Assembly (NCBI RefSeq): GCF_008000815.1
Contig: NZ_CP042806.1
Span: 2,108,001 to 2,172,000 of the forward strand
From: Terriglobus albidus
GTDB taxonomy: Bacteria > Acidobacteriota > Terriglobia > Terriglobales > Acidobacteriaceae
Length of the DNA: 64,000 nt
Reading direction: 5' to 3'
The first letter of the stretch is position 1, and each line of letters starts with the position of its first letter. Of this stretch, positions 26,919 to 33,644 are shown piece by piece. Under the pieces are notes generated by a model. The model had not been told where the DNA came from and ran no database searches. It worked only from the letters and a program-made list of their open reading frames with translations. A program made the position numbers and the translations under genes.

Positions 26919-27788
26919 ATGCCTCTGCGCTCCCTGTTGCTCGTTCTCCTTATGACCGCGCCGGTTATGGCGCAGGAGTCTGCCACACCTGCGTCCGCCA
27001 GTGAAGCTCCGCTGCCGGAGTTCGCGACTCTCTTTGCCGGGGTGCGGACACACCAGGATGAGTTGGAATCTCTGCGCCGCAAATACATCTGCACCATGCA
27101 GCAGACAGCGGATGAGCTGGATAAGGACGGAGGCAGCAAAAAGCAGACGACCGAGGAGTATGAGGTCTTCTTTCTGAACGGAACCGAGGTACGCCGCCAT
27201 CTCCGTCACAACGGCAAGGAACTTTCCCCGTCCGACGCAAAGAAGGAGCAGGAGCACGTCGATAAAGAGGTGGCCGATCTGAAAGCCGGCAAAAAGCCGA
27301 AGCACGGCGGGGATGTGAACCTTTCCGTCTCGCGTCTGTTGAAGCTTGCCACGTTCTCCAACGGCCGACGGATCCGCGTGAACGGGCGCGACCAGATCTT
27401 CTATGACTTCACCGGCAATCCCAAGGCAGATACCAACGGACTCTCCGATGAGATCATGCGCCGGCTCGACGGTACGGTAGCGATCGACGAGCAGGACCAA
27501 GTGGTCTCGCGGCTGGAGGCCCACCTCGCTTCCGACTTCAAAATCGGCGGAGGCATGCTGGCGAACGTCCATAAGGGGTCTCGCTTTACCTGGACGCAGG
27601 CTCCGGTGCGCGGAGAGATATGGCTGCCGGAGACGCTGGACGTCAACGTCGATGGCCGGGTGTTGCTCTTCAAGGGATTCCAGGGAGCTGGTAAGCAGCG
27701 CTTCTACGATTACCGCAAGCTGGATGCAACAGTAAGGATTCTTCCGGACGTGACCAAGGTTTCCGAGGAGGAGGCGAAGCCGGAGTAG
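26919..27788 (+). CDS. Secreted protein, first of two tandem paralogues
   Basis: The 289-residue product has a signal peptide (SLLLVLLMTAPVMAQ). The mature protein resembles the product of the next gene over its whole length. Shared blocks include RRHLRHNGKELS, VSRLLKLATFSNGRR, the core SDFKIGGGMLANVHKGSRFT, and a final stretch with WLPETLDV. The layout resembles LolA/LolB-like or outer-membrane-associated beta proteins, but I do not recognise the family. The start ATG 26919 was chosen to place the signal peptide at the N-terminus. Confidence 0.65.
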   Translation: MPLRSLLLVLLMTAPVMAQESATPASASEAPLPEFATLFAGVRTHQDELESLRRKYICTMQQTADELDKDGGSKKQTTEEYEVFFLNGTEVRRHLRHNGKELSPSDAKKEQEHVDKEVADLKAGKKPKHGGDVNLSVSRLLKLATFSNGRRIRVNGRDQIFYDFTGNPKADTNGLSDEIMRRLDGTVAIDEQDQVVSRLEAHLASDFKIGGGMLANVHKGSRFTWTQAPVRGEIWLPETLDVNVDGRVLLFKGFQGAGKQRFYDYRKLDATVRILPDVTKVSEEEAKPE

Positions 27789-27869
27789 TCACCGAGATAC
27801 CTGCGAACTTTCGCGAAACCGTCGCATCGCCGTCATCAGGCCGTAAACCGGTTGCTCCATTCTTGGTGC

Positions 27870-28745
27870 ATGATCTTCCCAACTCAGTGCTCCGCCGTTA
27901 GGAGAAGCTCTGGTTTCGAACGATCCACAGCCAAGACGCTTCTTCAAATTGCTGTTTTCCTTTCGGTTCGTCCGAGCTGTGTCTTTGCACAGCAGGTTGA
28001 CCTGACCACCCTTGTTCCTGAAGTCATTGCCCATCAGCACGCCGCTGAAACCTTCCGGAAGCAGATCTTTTACCAGGGGCATGAGTCGCGCCTGGAGTTC
28101 GACCACTCCGGAAAACTTAAAAAGCAGGAAGAGCGAGACATTGAAGCGGTAACGGAAGACGGTTTCCAGGTCATCCGTACGCTGCGTCATAACGGCCACG
28201 CGCTGACCGACGAGGAGCAGCGCAAAGACGACGAAAATATCCGTAAGCAGATCAACAAAGCACGGGAGCGTAAGGCGCATCCGCCGAACTCTGAGATTGC
28301 GGTCTCGCGCCTGCTGGAACTCGGCAGGCTCTCCAATCCACGCCATGGTGTTGTCGATGGACGCCCAGTCCTGTTGCTCGACTACCAGGGCGATCCCAGC
28401 ATTCCTACCCGTAACCGTTTCGAAGAGGTAACCCGCTGCCTGACCGCGACGATCGTCGTGGACGAGGCGGATCGTTCGGTCATGCGGGTCGACGCCAGCT
28501 TTATCCGGGATTTTAAGATCGCCGGGGGGCTGCTGGTCGATATCCGCAAAGGGACGCGGTTCACCGTCGAACAGGAACGGATCCAACCCTCGCTGTGGCT
28601 TCCGGCACACATGGATGCTACGGGAAGTCTGCGGGCGCTGCTGTTCTTGAACTTCAACGGAAGCGCAACCGCGAACTACAAAGGGTATCGCGGTCTGAAA
28701 GACGAGGACGATCTCAGTGCGCACATCGCCGGCGCGCGTGATTAA
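27870..28745 (+). CDS. Secreted protein, second of two tandem paralogues
   Basis: The 291-residue product aligns by eye with its upstream neighbour: RTLRHNGHALT, VSRLLELGRLSNPR, IRDFKIAGGLLVDIRKGTRF and SLWLPAHMDA correspond in the same order. The hydrophobic stretch LLQIAVFLSVRPSCVFAQQ is the likely signal peptide, preceded by an unusually long 23-residue leader. The true start may be later. The two genes are 81 bp apart and a terminator follows, so they form a two-gene operon from a local duplication. Function unknown. Confidence 0.6.
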   Translation: MIFPTQCSAVRRSSGFERSTAKTLLQIAVFLSVRPSCVFAQQVDLTTLVPEVIAHQHAAETFRKQIFYQGHESRLEFDHSGKLKKQEERDIEAVTEDGFQVIRTLRHNGHALTDEEQRKDDENIRKQINKARERKAHPPNSEIAVSRLLELGRLSNPRHGVVDGRPVLLLDYQGDPSIPTRNRFEEVTRCLTATIVVDEADRSVMRVDASFIRDFKIAGGLLVDIRKGTRFTVEQERIQPSLWLPAHMDATGSLRALLFLNFNGSATANYKGYRGLKDEDDLSAHIAGARD

Positions 28746-28780
28746 AGCAAAACGGCAGCCATAGGCTGCCGTTTTGCTTT
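28744..28780. terminator. Bidirectional terminator, paralogue operon / cold-shock gene
   Basis: Seventeen-base perfect arms AAAGCAAAACGGCAGCC and complement enclose an ATA loop. A and T runs on both sides allow use from either strand. Confidence 0.92.
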
Positions 28781-28813
28781 ACATCCTGTCCTCGAAAGGT
28801 GTTGCAAGCGTGC

Positions 28814-29014
28814 TTACAGGGGCTGCACGTCGCTTGCCTGCCAGCCCTTTGGTCCCTTGACGACATTGAACTGAACCGCCTGGCCTTCCTGCAGGCTCTT
28901 GAAGCCGGTCGTATTGATGGCGGAGTAGTGTACGAACACATCCTCACCATTCTCGCGGCTGATGAAGCCAAACCCCTTGGCGTCGTTAAACCACTTCACT
29001 GTTCCCTGTTCCAT
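28814..29014 (-). CDS. Cold-shock domain protein
   Basis: The 66-residue OB-fold protein binds single-stranded RNA and DNA as an RNA chaperone. RNP1 is KGFGFI (residues 13-18) and RNP2 is DVFVHY (residues 25-30). Length and sequence fit the CspA/CspE family. The long leader upstream and solo position are typical of cold-shock genes. Which paralogue it corresponds to cannot be decided. Confidence 0.95.
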   Translation of the reverse strand: MEQGTVKWFNDAKGFGFISRENGEDVFVHYSAINTTGFKSLQEGQAVQFNVVKGPKGWQASDVQPL

Positions 29015-29395
29015 GTTGCAAATTCCTTGTGCGGATAGAGTTTTGACGCTGAATCCAAATGGGGTTCGGCAGAGGTGTACCTTTGCTTCAGACCAATCTG
29101 TTTCAAACGATTGCCTGTAGCGTACCACAAGAATCAATGTCAAGCGCAACACCTTTGCTAACAGAAAATTCGTCTCCACCGTCCCTCGTTTCCTTATAAA
29201 AATCATGGACCTAGCGTCGGTGGGCCTTTAACAGATGGCGTGGCCGGCCCGCGCCGTTAACCTTTTCTTTAACCTCTGGAAGCCCACCGCTTTGTGCCCC
29301 ACGTTACTCCGCGTGAGGTCGTACAAAGGGCGAAATGGCATCCAGCCGCCTCTGTTCCGTGGGCTCGCGGAGAAAGATCCAGATGATCCGGATGG
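29015..29395 (-). promoter_or_regulatory. Cold-shock gene leader and promoter region
   Basis: On the minus strand a perfect -35 TTGACA (29144-29139) is followed 18 bp on by CTACAG, a poor -10. This would give a leader of roughly 95 nt before the ATG, in keeping with csp genes. The remainder (29150-29395) shows no gene or repeat that I can support. Confidence 0.35.
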
Positions 29396-29809
29396 TTACT
29401 TTCGTAGCATCGCAGCCACGGTAAGGGTCGTTGTCGTCGCCACGGAAAAGATCAGTGGTGCCAGAAAGAAGTAGCGCCAGGTCATTGCGGTAATGACGGC
29501 AAGCGCGATCGCCAGGCTCCAGCGGATCAGCTTCATCCGGGAGAGTGTCTCCTGGGGCAGATCCGCCATCTCCCATGCCACCACGGCAGCGAAGAGCATC
29601 ATCACGGTGACGAACAAGCCAAAGCCGACGTAGAAGTCCCAATAGCTCCGCAGAAAGCCGTCTGCCGGGAAGTGGACGGTCTGCATACCGGCCACTACCG
29701 GCTTCACTGTGTCCGGCCACGCATCGGTTCTGCGGAAGCCCAGCGTGTGGCCTATGGCGAACAGGACGAGCAACAGGGAAGAGCCGCGATACCACCAGGC
29801 TACCTTCAT
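29396..29809 (-). CDS. Four-helix membrane protein in an ArsR-SRPBCC operon
   Basis: The 137-residue protein has about four membrane segments (near 8-25, 60-80, 95-112, 115-135), with conserved-looking FAIGHTLGF at the first helix. LIxMExH-type proteins of this layout often accompany ArsR/AHSA1 pairs. The start ATG overlaps the stop of the upstream gene (TAATG). Function unknown; dependent expression with the SRPBCC protein is implied. Confidence 0.65.
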   Translation of the reverse strand: MKVAWWYRGSSLLLVLFAIGHTLGFRRTDAWPDTVKPVVAGMQTVHFPADGFLRSYWDFYVGFGLFVTVMMLFAAVVAWEMADLPQETLSRMKLIRWSLAIALAVITAMTWRYFFLAPLIFSVATTTTLTVAAMLRK

Positions 29810-30285
29810 TACGCCTCCCCCCGGCTGTCGATAGTCTCGCCCTTCTCCACGAAGGCCTGCACCCAGCCGAGCACGCGCATCCATCCCTGGGCATGCGATT
29901 CACGTACTGCAGAGGCATCACCGAAGGCAGAGTGACGGATTTTTACCAGGGTTCCACCATCCTGTGACAGGAGGTCGAAGCGTACGAGTGTCGGCCGTTC
30001 ACCGTCCCAACTCGGTTTCCAGGTGTGAACCAGGAGGTGGGGAGAGGCGACTTCCAGGTATTCTCCGCCGACGTGAAACGACGTGCCGTCGGCTCCAGCT
30101 CCTTCGCTACGCCATTGGCCACCCGGACGAATCTCTCCGCTCCAGGATGTGACGCGGTATTGAGCCGGAGTTCCCCACCACAGCGGCACTTTGGCCGGGT
30201 CGGTCAGAGCCTGAAAGATTCTGTCGGCCGTGGCTGCAATAAAGATCTCTAGTTCGATGGAATCGCTAACTGTTGTTTCTGTCAT
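29809..30285 (-). CDS. AHSA1/SRPBCC-domain protein
   Basis: The 158-residue protein has the AHSA1-type pattern: IELEIFIAATADRIFQALTDP, then VPLWWGTP, and strands EIRPGGQWRS and EYLEVASPHLLVHTW. The C-terminal helix is HAQGWMRVLGWVQAFVEKG. It probably binds a small hydrophobic ligand. The start 30285 has GGGAGAG upstream. It lies between an ArsR-type regulator (4 bp upstream) and a membrane protein (overlapping), a common ArsR-SRPBCC operon layout. Confidence 0.85.
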   Translation of the reverse strand: MTETTVSDSIELEIFIAATADRIFQALTDPAKVPLWWGTPAQYRVTSWSGEIRPGGQWRSEGAGADGTSFHVGGEYLEVASPHLLVHTWKPSWDGERPTLVRFDLLSQDGGTLVKIRHSAFGDASAVRESHAQGWMRVLGWVQAFVEKGETIDSRGEA

Positions 30286-30289
30286 CTGC

Positions 30290-30691
30290 TCACTCTCCCT
30301 TCTTCTTTCTGGTTCTTGGGTTTGTACTGCGATGTCCCTTTTCGCTGGTATTCGGTGCTGCAAATTCCATCTCGACCATCGCCTTCAGGTTGTCCAGGCT
30401 TTGCGTCCAGAAGGCGCGATATTTCTCCAGCCAGCTTTCGACGGCGCGTAGAGGTTCAGGGTTGAGTTCATAGATCCGATTACGGCCTTCCCGTGTCTCC
30501 CGCACCAGGTGAGCATGCCGAAGCAGGCGAAGATGTTTGGAGATGGCCGGCCGCGAGACAGGGAAGGCTTCGGCGATGGCTCCGGCAGGCTTCCGTCCCT
30601 CTCGTAACAGGTCGAGCATGGCCCGCCGCGTTGGATCAGCAATGGCCTGAAATGAGGCTGCAGGCGAATATGTAACCGATCGGTTTCTCAT
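30290..30691 (-). CDS. ArsR-family winged-helix regulator
   Basis: The 133-residue protein has the ArsR core: AIADPTRRAMLDLLREGRKP, then the recognition helix FPVSRPAISKHLRLLRHAHLV and the wing RETREGRNRIYELN. No metal-binding CxC is present, so it is of the type paired with SRPBCC proteins rather than arsenic sensing. It heads a three-gene operon. A 7-bp inverted repeat lies 5 bp upstream of its start. Confidence 0.9.
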   Translation of the reverse strand: MRNRSVTYSPAASFQAIADPTRRAMLDLLREGRKPAGAIAEAFPVSRPAISKHLRLLRHAHLVRETREGRNRIYELNPEPLRAVESWLEKYRAFWTQSLDNLKAMVEMEFAAPNTSEKGHRSTNPRTRKKKGE

Positions 30692-30695
30692 TAAC

Positions 30696-30715
30696 GCGTA
30701 ACTTTACGGTTACGC
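30696..30715. promoter_or_regulatory. Operator-like inverted repeat upstream of the ArsR-type gene
   Basis: GCGTAAC-N6-GTTACGC is a perfect 7-bp-arm dyad 5 bp before the start codon, a position that would block initiation. Repression by the adjacent ArsR-type protein is inferred. A second palindrome, AACCGATCGGTT, lies inside the first codons (30674-30685). Confidence 0.5.
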
Positions 30716-30851
30716 ATTACCAGTGTCAACCGAAAAATGCGTGGGAAGTCTCCCGACACTGCCCTAACCTCGCTTTGAACGCGTTCAGTAATTTGTTTGC
30801 GCAGGCAGGCCTGCTGCCAATGAATTTGTGAACATGTTCAAAAAAATCTTC

Positions 30852-30957
30852 GAGAGCAGGTTGCTGGTATCCCGGAAAGGTCTGCAGCGGCGTTTTCATT
30901 GCCGGAAACTCCCATAAGTGCGGAAGCCTACATCACACCTACAGGAAAAATGCTCTA
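30852..30957 (-). mobile_element. Palindromic element, copy 4 (reverse orientation)
   Basis: Read on the minus strand it follows the family from TAGAGCATTTTTCCTGTAGGTGT through the GTTTCC...GAAAACGCC hairpin to GGGATACCAGCAAC. The distal terminal repeat is shortened to CTGCTCTC by a small deletion. Its TAG at 30957-30955 is the stop codon of pgeF. Confidence 0.78.
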
Positions 30958-31728
30958 GCTGCGCCTGATACCGGCGGCGGAGATCATGCGTCCGGTCACA
31001 CCCTTTTCGGCACGGTGCGAGAAGAAACGGTCGGTCTGGTGGGCAGTGCACTCGCCGAGGACGGTGACATTCTCAGCGTTGAAGCCGGAGTCGAGGAGCT
31101 GGCGTTGGTTTGCCTGCCACAGGTCAACATTGCGGCCACAGAAGAGCTGCTCTGCATATGGCCAGCGATCGCGGAAGGTATCGCGGACCTCGTCGCCGAC
31201 CTCGAAGCAGCATGGGCCGATTCCCGGTCCGATCGCGGCCAGCATCTCCGCCGGTTGCGAGCCGAACTCAGTATGCATGCGCTGGACACCTGCTTCGACG
31301 ATACCGGCAACGGTGCCTCGCCATCCCGCGTGAAAGACACCCGCTGCCCGGTGGACCGGATCCACCAGGATGACGGGGATACAGTCTGCGGTCTGTACAC
31401 CGATGAGCACGCCAGGCTCGTTGGTGATCAAGCCATCACCCTCAAGAACGGCTCGGCCTTCCGGTGTTTCCAAAGGCGTCATGCCGGCGTCCACCCGGTT
31501 GATGGCAACGCCGTGTGTCTGGCGCGTCAGGACGGGGAGAACCCCAGGCTCCTGCGTAACAGTAAAGGCAAAGCTGCGCCGGTTTTCGACAACGGAGGCA
31601 TCGGTGTCTTCGTTCGTCCAGCCGAGATTCAGATCGCCAGAACGTCCGTAAACGTTGGAGACACCCCCGAGCCGGGTGCTGAATCCATGCCATAACCAAT
31701 CGAAGTCCCATGCCTGCAGAATGCTCAT
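30955..31728 (-). CDS. pgeF: Peptidoglycan editing factor / multicopper polyphenol oxidase-like (YfiH, laccase domain)
   Basis: The 257-residue protein matches the YfiH/PgeF family. The hallmark VFHAGWRGT and the preceding TADCIPVIL carry metal-binding Cys and His. LTRQTHG and GPGIGPCCFEVGDEV are also conserved. Members remove wrongly incorporated L-Ser from UDP-MurNAc precursors or act on purine nucleosides. The start at 31728 gives the usual N-terminus. The stop codon is supplied by a repeat element. Upstream lie a hairpin and a consensus sigma-54 promoter on the same strand, so transcription could depend on the adjacent activator. Confidence 0.9.
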   Translation of the reverse strand: MSILQAWDFDWLWHGFSTRLGGVSNVYGRSGDLNLGWTNEDTDASVVENRRSFAFTVTQEPGVLPVLTRQTHGVAINRVDAGMTPLETPEGRAVLEGDGLITNEPGVLIGVQTADCIPVILVDPVHRAAGVFHAGWRGTVAGIVEAGVQRMHTEFGSQPAEMLAAIGPGIGPCCFEVGDEVRDTFRDRWPYAEQLFCGRNVDLWQANQRQLLDSGFNAENVTVLGECTAHQTDRFFSHRAEKGVTGRMISAAGIRRS

Positions 31729-31747
31729 GGACTTGATCTTAATGTGG

Positions 31748-31771
31748 AAGACCCTCCTTCCGGAGGGTCTT
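31748..31771 (-). terminator. Strong hairpin 20 bp upstream of pgeF (terminator or leader structure)
   Basis: Ten-base perfect arms AAGACCCTCC and complement enclose a 4-base loop. On the minus strand it follows the sigma-54 promoter by about 115 nt and precedes pgeF. The T-run is short (TCTT). It could end a small RNA or form a leader structure of pgeF. Confidence 0.5.
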
Positions 31772-31895
31772 GAGAGGCAGTGAGGAGGGGGTATAGGAAG
31801 TGAGTAGAAGATGTGTGTCCGCAAGGGACAAAAACTAGGATTCACTGCATCAGGTGGGACTACTTGAATTTGCCTCTGAACTTAACCTTGCAGTC

Positions 31896-31911
31896 AGCAA
31901 TAAGCATGCCA
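31896..31911 (-). promoter_or_regulatory. Sigma-54 (-24/-12) promoter, consensus match
   Basis: Minus-strand TGGCATG-CTTA-TTGCT fits the consensus TGGCAYG-N4-TTGCW at every fixed position with correct GG-GC spacing. It points toward pgeF, with a predicted start near 31885. A sigma-54 activator is encoded 80 bp behind it and a dyad sits at about -94. Confidence 0.7.
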
Positions 31912-31970
31912 CTGTTTTCCACAGGATAAGTGCTGTTATTTCAATCCTAGCTTAAGGCGGCCATTACTGG

Positions 31971-31988
31971 GTGGCAATTATTTGCCAC
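31971..31988. promoter_or_regulatory. Upstream activator-like dyad for the sigma-54 promoter
   Basis: GTGGCAA-TTAT-TTGCCAC is a perfect 7-bp-arm dyad just past the activator stop codon. Its centre lies about 94 bp upstream of the predicted sigma-54 start site, the usual position of enhancer sites for Fis-type activators. It is too short by one base in GG-GC spacing to be a promoter itself. Confidence 0.5.
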
Positions 31989-31990
31989 AT

Positions 31991-33394
31991 TTAGGCTATG
32001 AGATGCCGCTTTGTTGTTTCGTCTCGATCGATCTGCTCAATCTTGCTTCGCAACGAGCGGTAGCTGATTCCCAGTCGTTGTGCGGCCAGCTTTCGGTTCC
32101 AGCGCACAGCTTCGAGGGTCTCCAGAATCAGGCGTCGCTCTGCCTGCCAGGCTGCTCGCTTTCCGACCTCAAGCAAGTTTGTACCGACCGGGTGACGGAC
32201 GGCGGCCGGTTCAGATGAGGGCAAAAGTGCGGCGGCCAGTGGAGGTGGAGCAGTAAGCGGGACTGAAGCCGTGTGTTGGTTGCGGGAGGTGAGTTCGCGC
32301 AGAATCTGGGTCTCGCCACCGACGATCACAAACCGTTTGCACAGGTTTTCGAGCTCACGAATATTGCCGGGCCATGAGTAAGTCAGCAGGGCGGCCATTG
32401 CCTCCTGCGAGAAGGACGCCTGCTCACGCCCATAAATGGCGGCGTACTTGTTGAGAAAGTGGCGGATGAGCGGCCCGATCTCATCGCGGCGTTCGCGCAG
32501 CGGCGGAATATGTACAGTGACAACGTTGATGCGATAGAAGAGGTCTTCGCGGAAGAGTCCTTCCGTGACCCGCTGTTCCAGCAGCTTGTTGGTTGCGCAC
32601 AGGACGCGGACATCCACGGCGACGTCCTGTTTGGCTCCGAGGCGTGAGAAGGCCCCGTCCTGCAGGACGTGCAGCAGTTTAGCCTGCAGAGCCGGCTGCA
32701 TCTCGCCGATCTCGTCCAGGAACAGGGTGCCGGTGTGCGCCATCTCGAAGCGTCCGGGCTTGCTACGCGTGGCTCCGGTGAACGCCCCTGCCTCATAGCC
32801 GAATAGCTCGCTTTCTAGCAGGTCGTCAGGAATCGCGGCGCAGTTGACCTTGACGAAGGGCTTGCCCGAGCGGCGCGACTGTTCGTAGATCATGCGCGCG
32901 ACGACATCTTTTCCCACGCCGCTTTCGCCGCGAATGAGCACGGTGGCGCTGGTCGTGGCTACCTTCGAGATGGTGTCGCGAATCTCGGACATGCGAGGGT
33001 GATTGCCGAAGAGCACCGGCAGGCCCTGAGGTTCCGGGGTCCTTGGTTGGGCGGTCAGAAGACCGCGGAGGCTCTGGCGTATTTCGTCCGGGCCGGCGGG
33101 AAGCGTAATGAGCTCCTTTGCTCCTGCCTTGGATGCTGCAAAGGCGAGGTCGGCGCGCGCGGAACGCAGCAGGACGATGATGGGTGTTCCGGTCACCTCG
33201 TCGCAGATGCCGCGAAGCACCGAGAGGTCGTCTTCCACCTCGACCAGAAGAGCATCCGCCGGTACGCCGCGCCAGTGGTCGGAATCGATGAGCGTAAGCG
33301 CGAATTCGGGAGCCAGCAGGGCATGCTGTATAGCGGCTGACGCGGCCTGAGACGCCAGGATGGCCGCTACGCGGATTGGCAATGTCTGGCTCAT
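31991..33394 (-). CDS. Sigma-54-dependent activator (NtrC-like, receiver-like N-domain, AAA+, Fis HTH)
   Basis: The 467-residue protein has an N-terminal receiver-like domain (about 8-120) that lacks the usual DxxMPxxxG phospho-acceptor motif (DALLVEVEDDLS stands there), so phosphorylation is doubtful. The AAA+ domain (about 145-370) has the Walker A GESGVGKD, the sigma-54 contact loop GAFTGA, and the Walker B TLFLDEIGEM. A C-terminal Fis-type helix-turn-helix (WNRKLAAQRLGISYRSLRSK) completes it. I placed the start at 33394 (MSQTLPIRV); the open frame further upstream comes from a repeat element. A dyad and a consensus sigma-54 promoter lie directly behind the gene on the same strand. Confidence 0.93.
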   Translation of the reverse strand: MSQTLPIRVAAILASQAASAAIQHALLAPEFALTLIDSDHWRGVPADALLVEVEDDLSVLRGICDEVTGTPIIVLLRSARADLAFAASKAGAKELITLPAGPDEIRQSLRGLLTAQPRTPEPQGLPVLFGNHPRMSEIRDTISKVATTSATVLIRGESGVGKDVVARMIYEQSRRSGKPFVKVNCAAIPDDLLESELFGYEAGAFTGATRSKPGRFEMAHTGTLFLDEIGEMQPALQAKLLHVLQDGAFSRLGAKQDVAVDVRVLCATNKLLEQRVTEGLFREDLFYRINVVTVHIPPLRERRDEIGPLIRHFLNKYAAIYGREQASFSQEAMAALLTYSWPGNIRELENLCKRFVIVGGETQILRELTSRNQHTASVPLTAPPPLAAALLPSSEPAAVRHPVGTNLLEVGKRAAWQAERRLILETLEAVRWNRKLAAQRLGISYRSLRSKIEQIDRDETTKRHLIA

Positions 33395-33408
33395 GACGAA
33401 CGGAGTGC

Positions 33409-33523
33409 TGGAGCATTTTCCCTGTAGGTCCGGAGTAGGGCTTCCGCATCCATGGGCGTTTTCCGCAATGAAAACGCCGCTGCACGCCTCTTCCGGAATA
33501 CCCAGCAACAGGGAAATGCTCTA
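33409..33523 (+). mobile_element. Palindromic TA-flanked element, copy 5
   Basis: The 115-bp copy has ends TGGAGCATTTTCCCTGT and ACAGGGAAATGCTCTA and a perfect internal GGGCGTTTTCCGCAATGAAAACGCC-like hairpin. It lies 15 bp upstream of the activator start codon and within the divergent region shared with aroDE, so it could affect both promoters. Confidence 0.85.
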
Positions 33524-33644
33524 TGCGCATTTTATGCGGAAATACAGAGCGGTTGGGAGTTTGTGGCAGGGGGCGAATAAGAGTCTATGCATCAGTGGCT
33601 TGCATCCAAAGCCCAGCGACGATACTATACGCGCGATTAGAAAA

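Noticed and set aside
31972-31987. Sigma-54 promoter reading of TGGCAATTATTTGCCA
   Set aside because: GG and GC are one base too close for -24/-12; the perfect symmetry fits a protein-binding dyad better.
33394-33508. N-terminal extension of the sigma-54 activator and similar peptides (LGIPEEACSGVFIAENAH-like) in other element copies
   Set aside because: The conserved peptide is only the minus-strand reading of the palindromic element; copies carry gaps and the real gene start is inside, at MSQTLPIRV.
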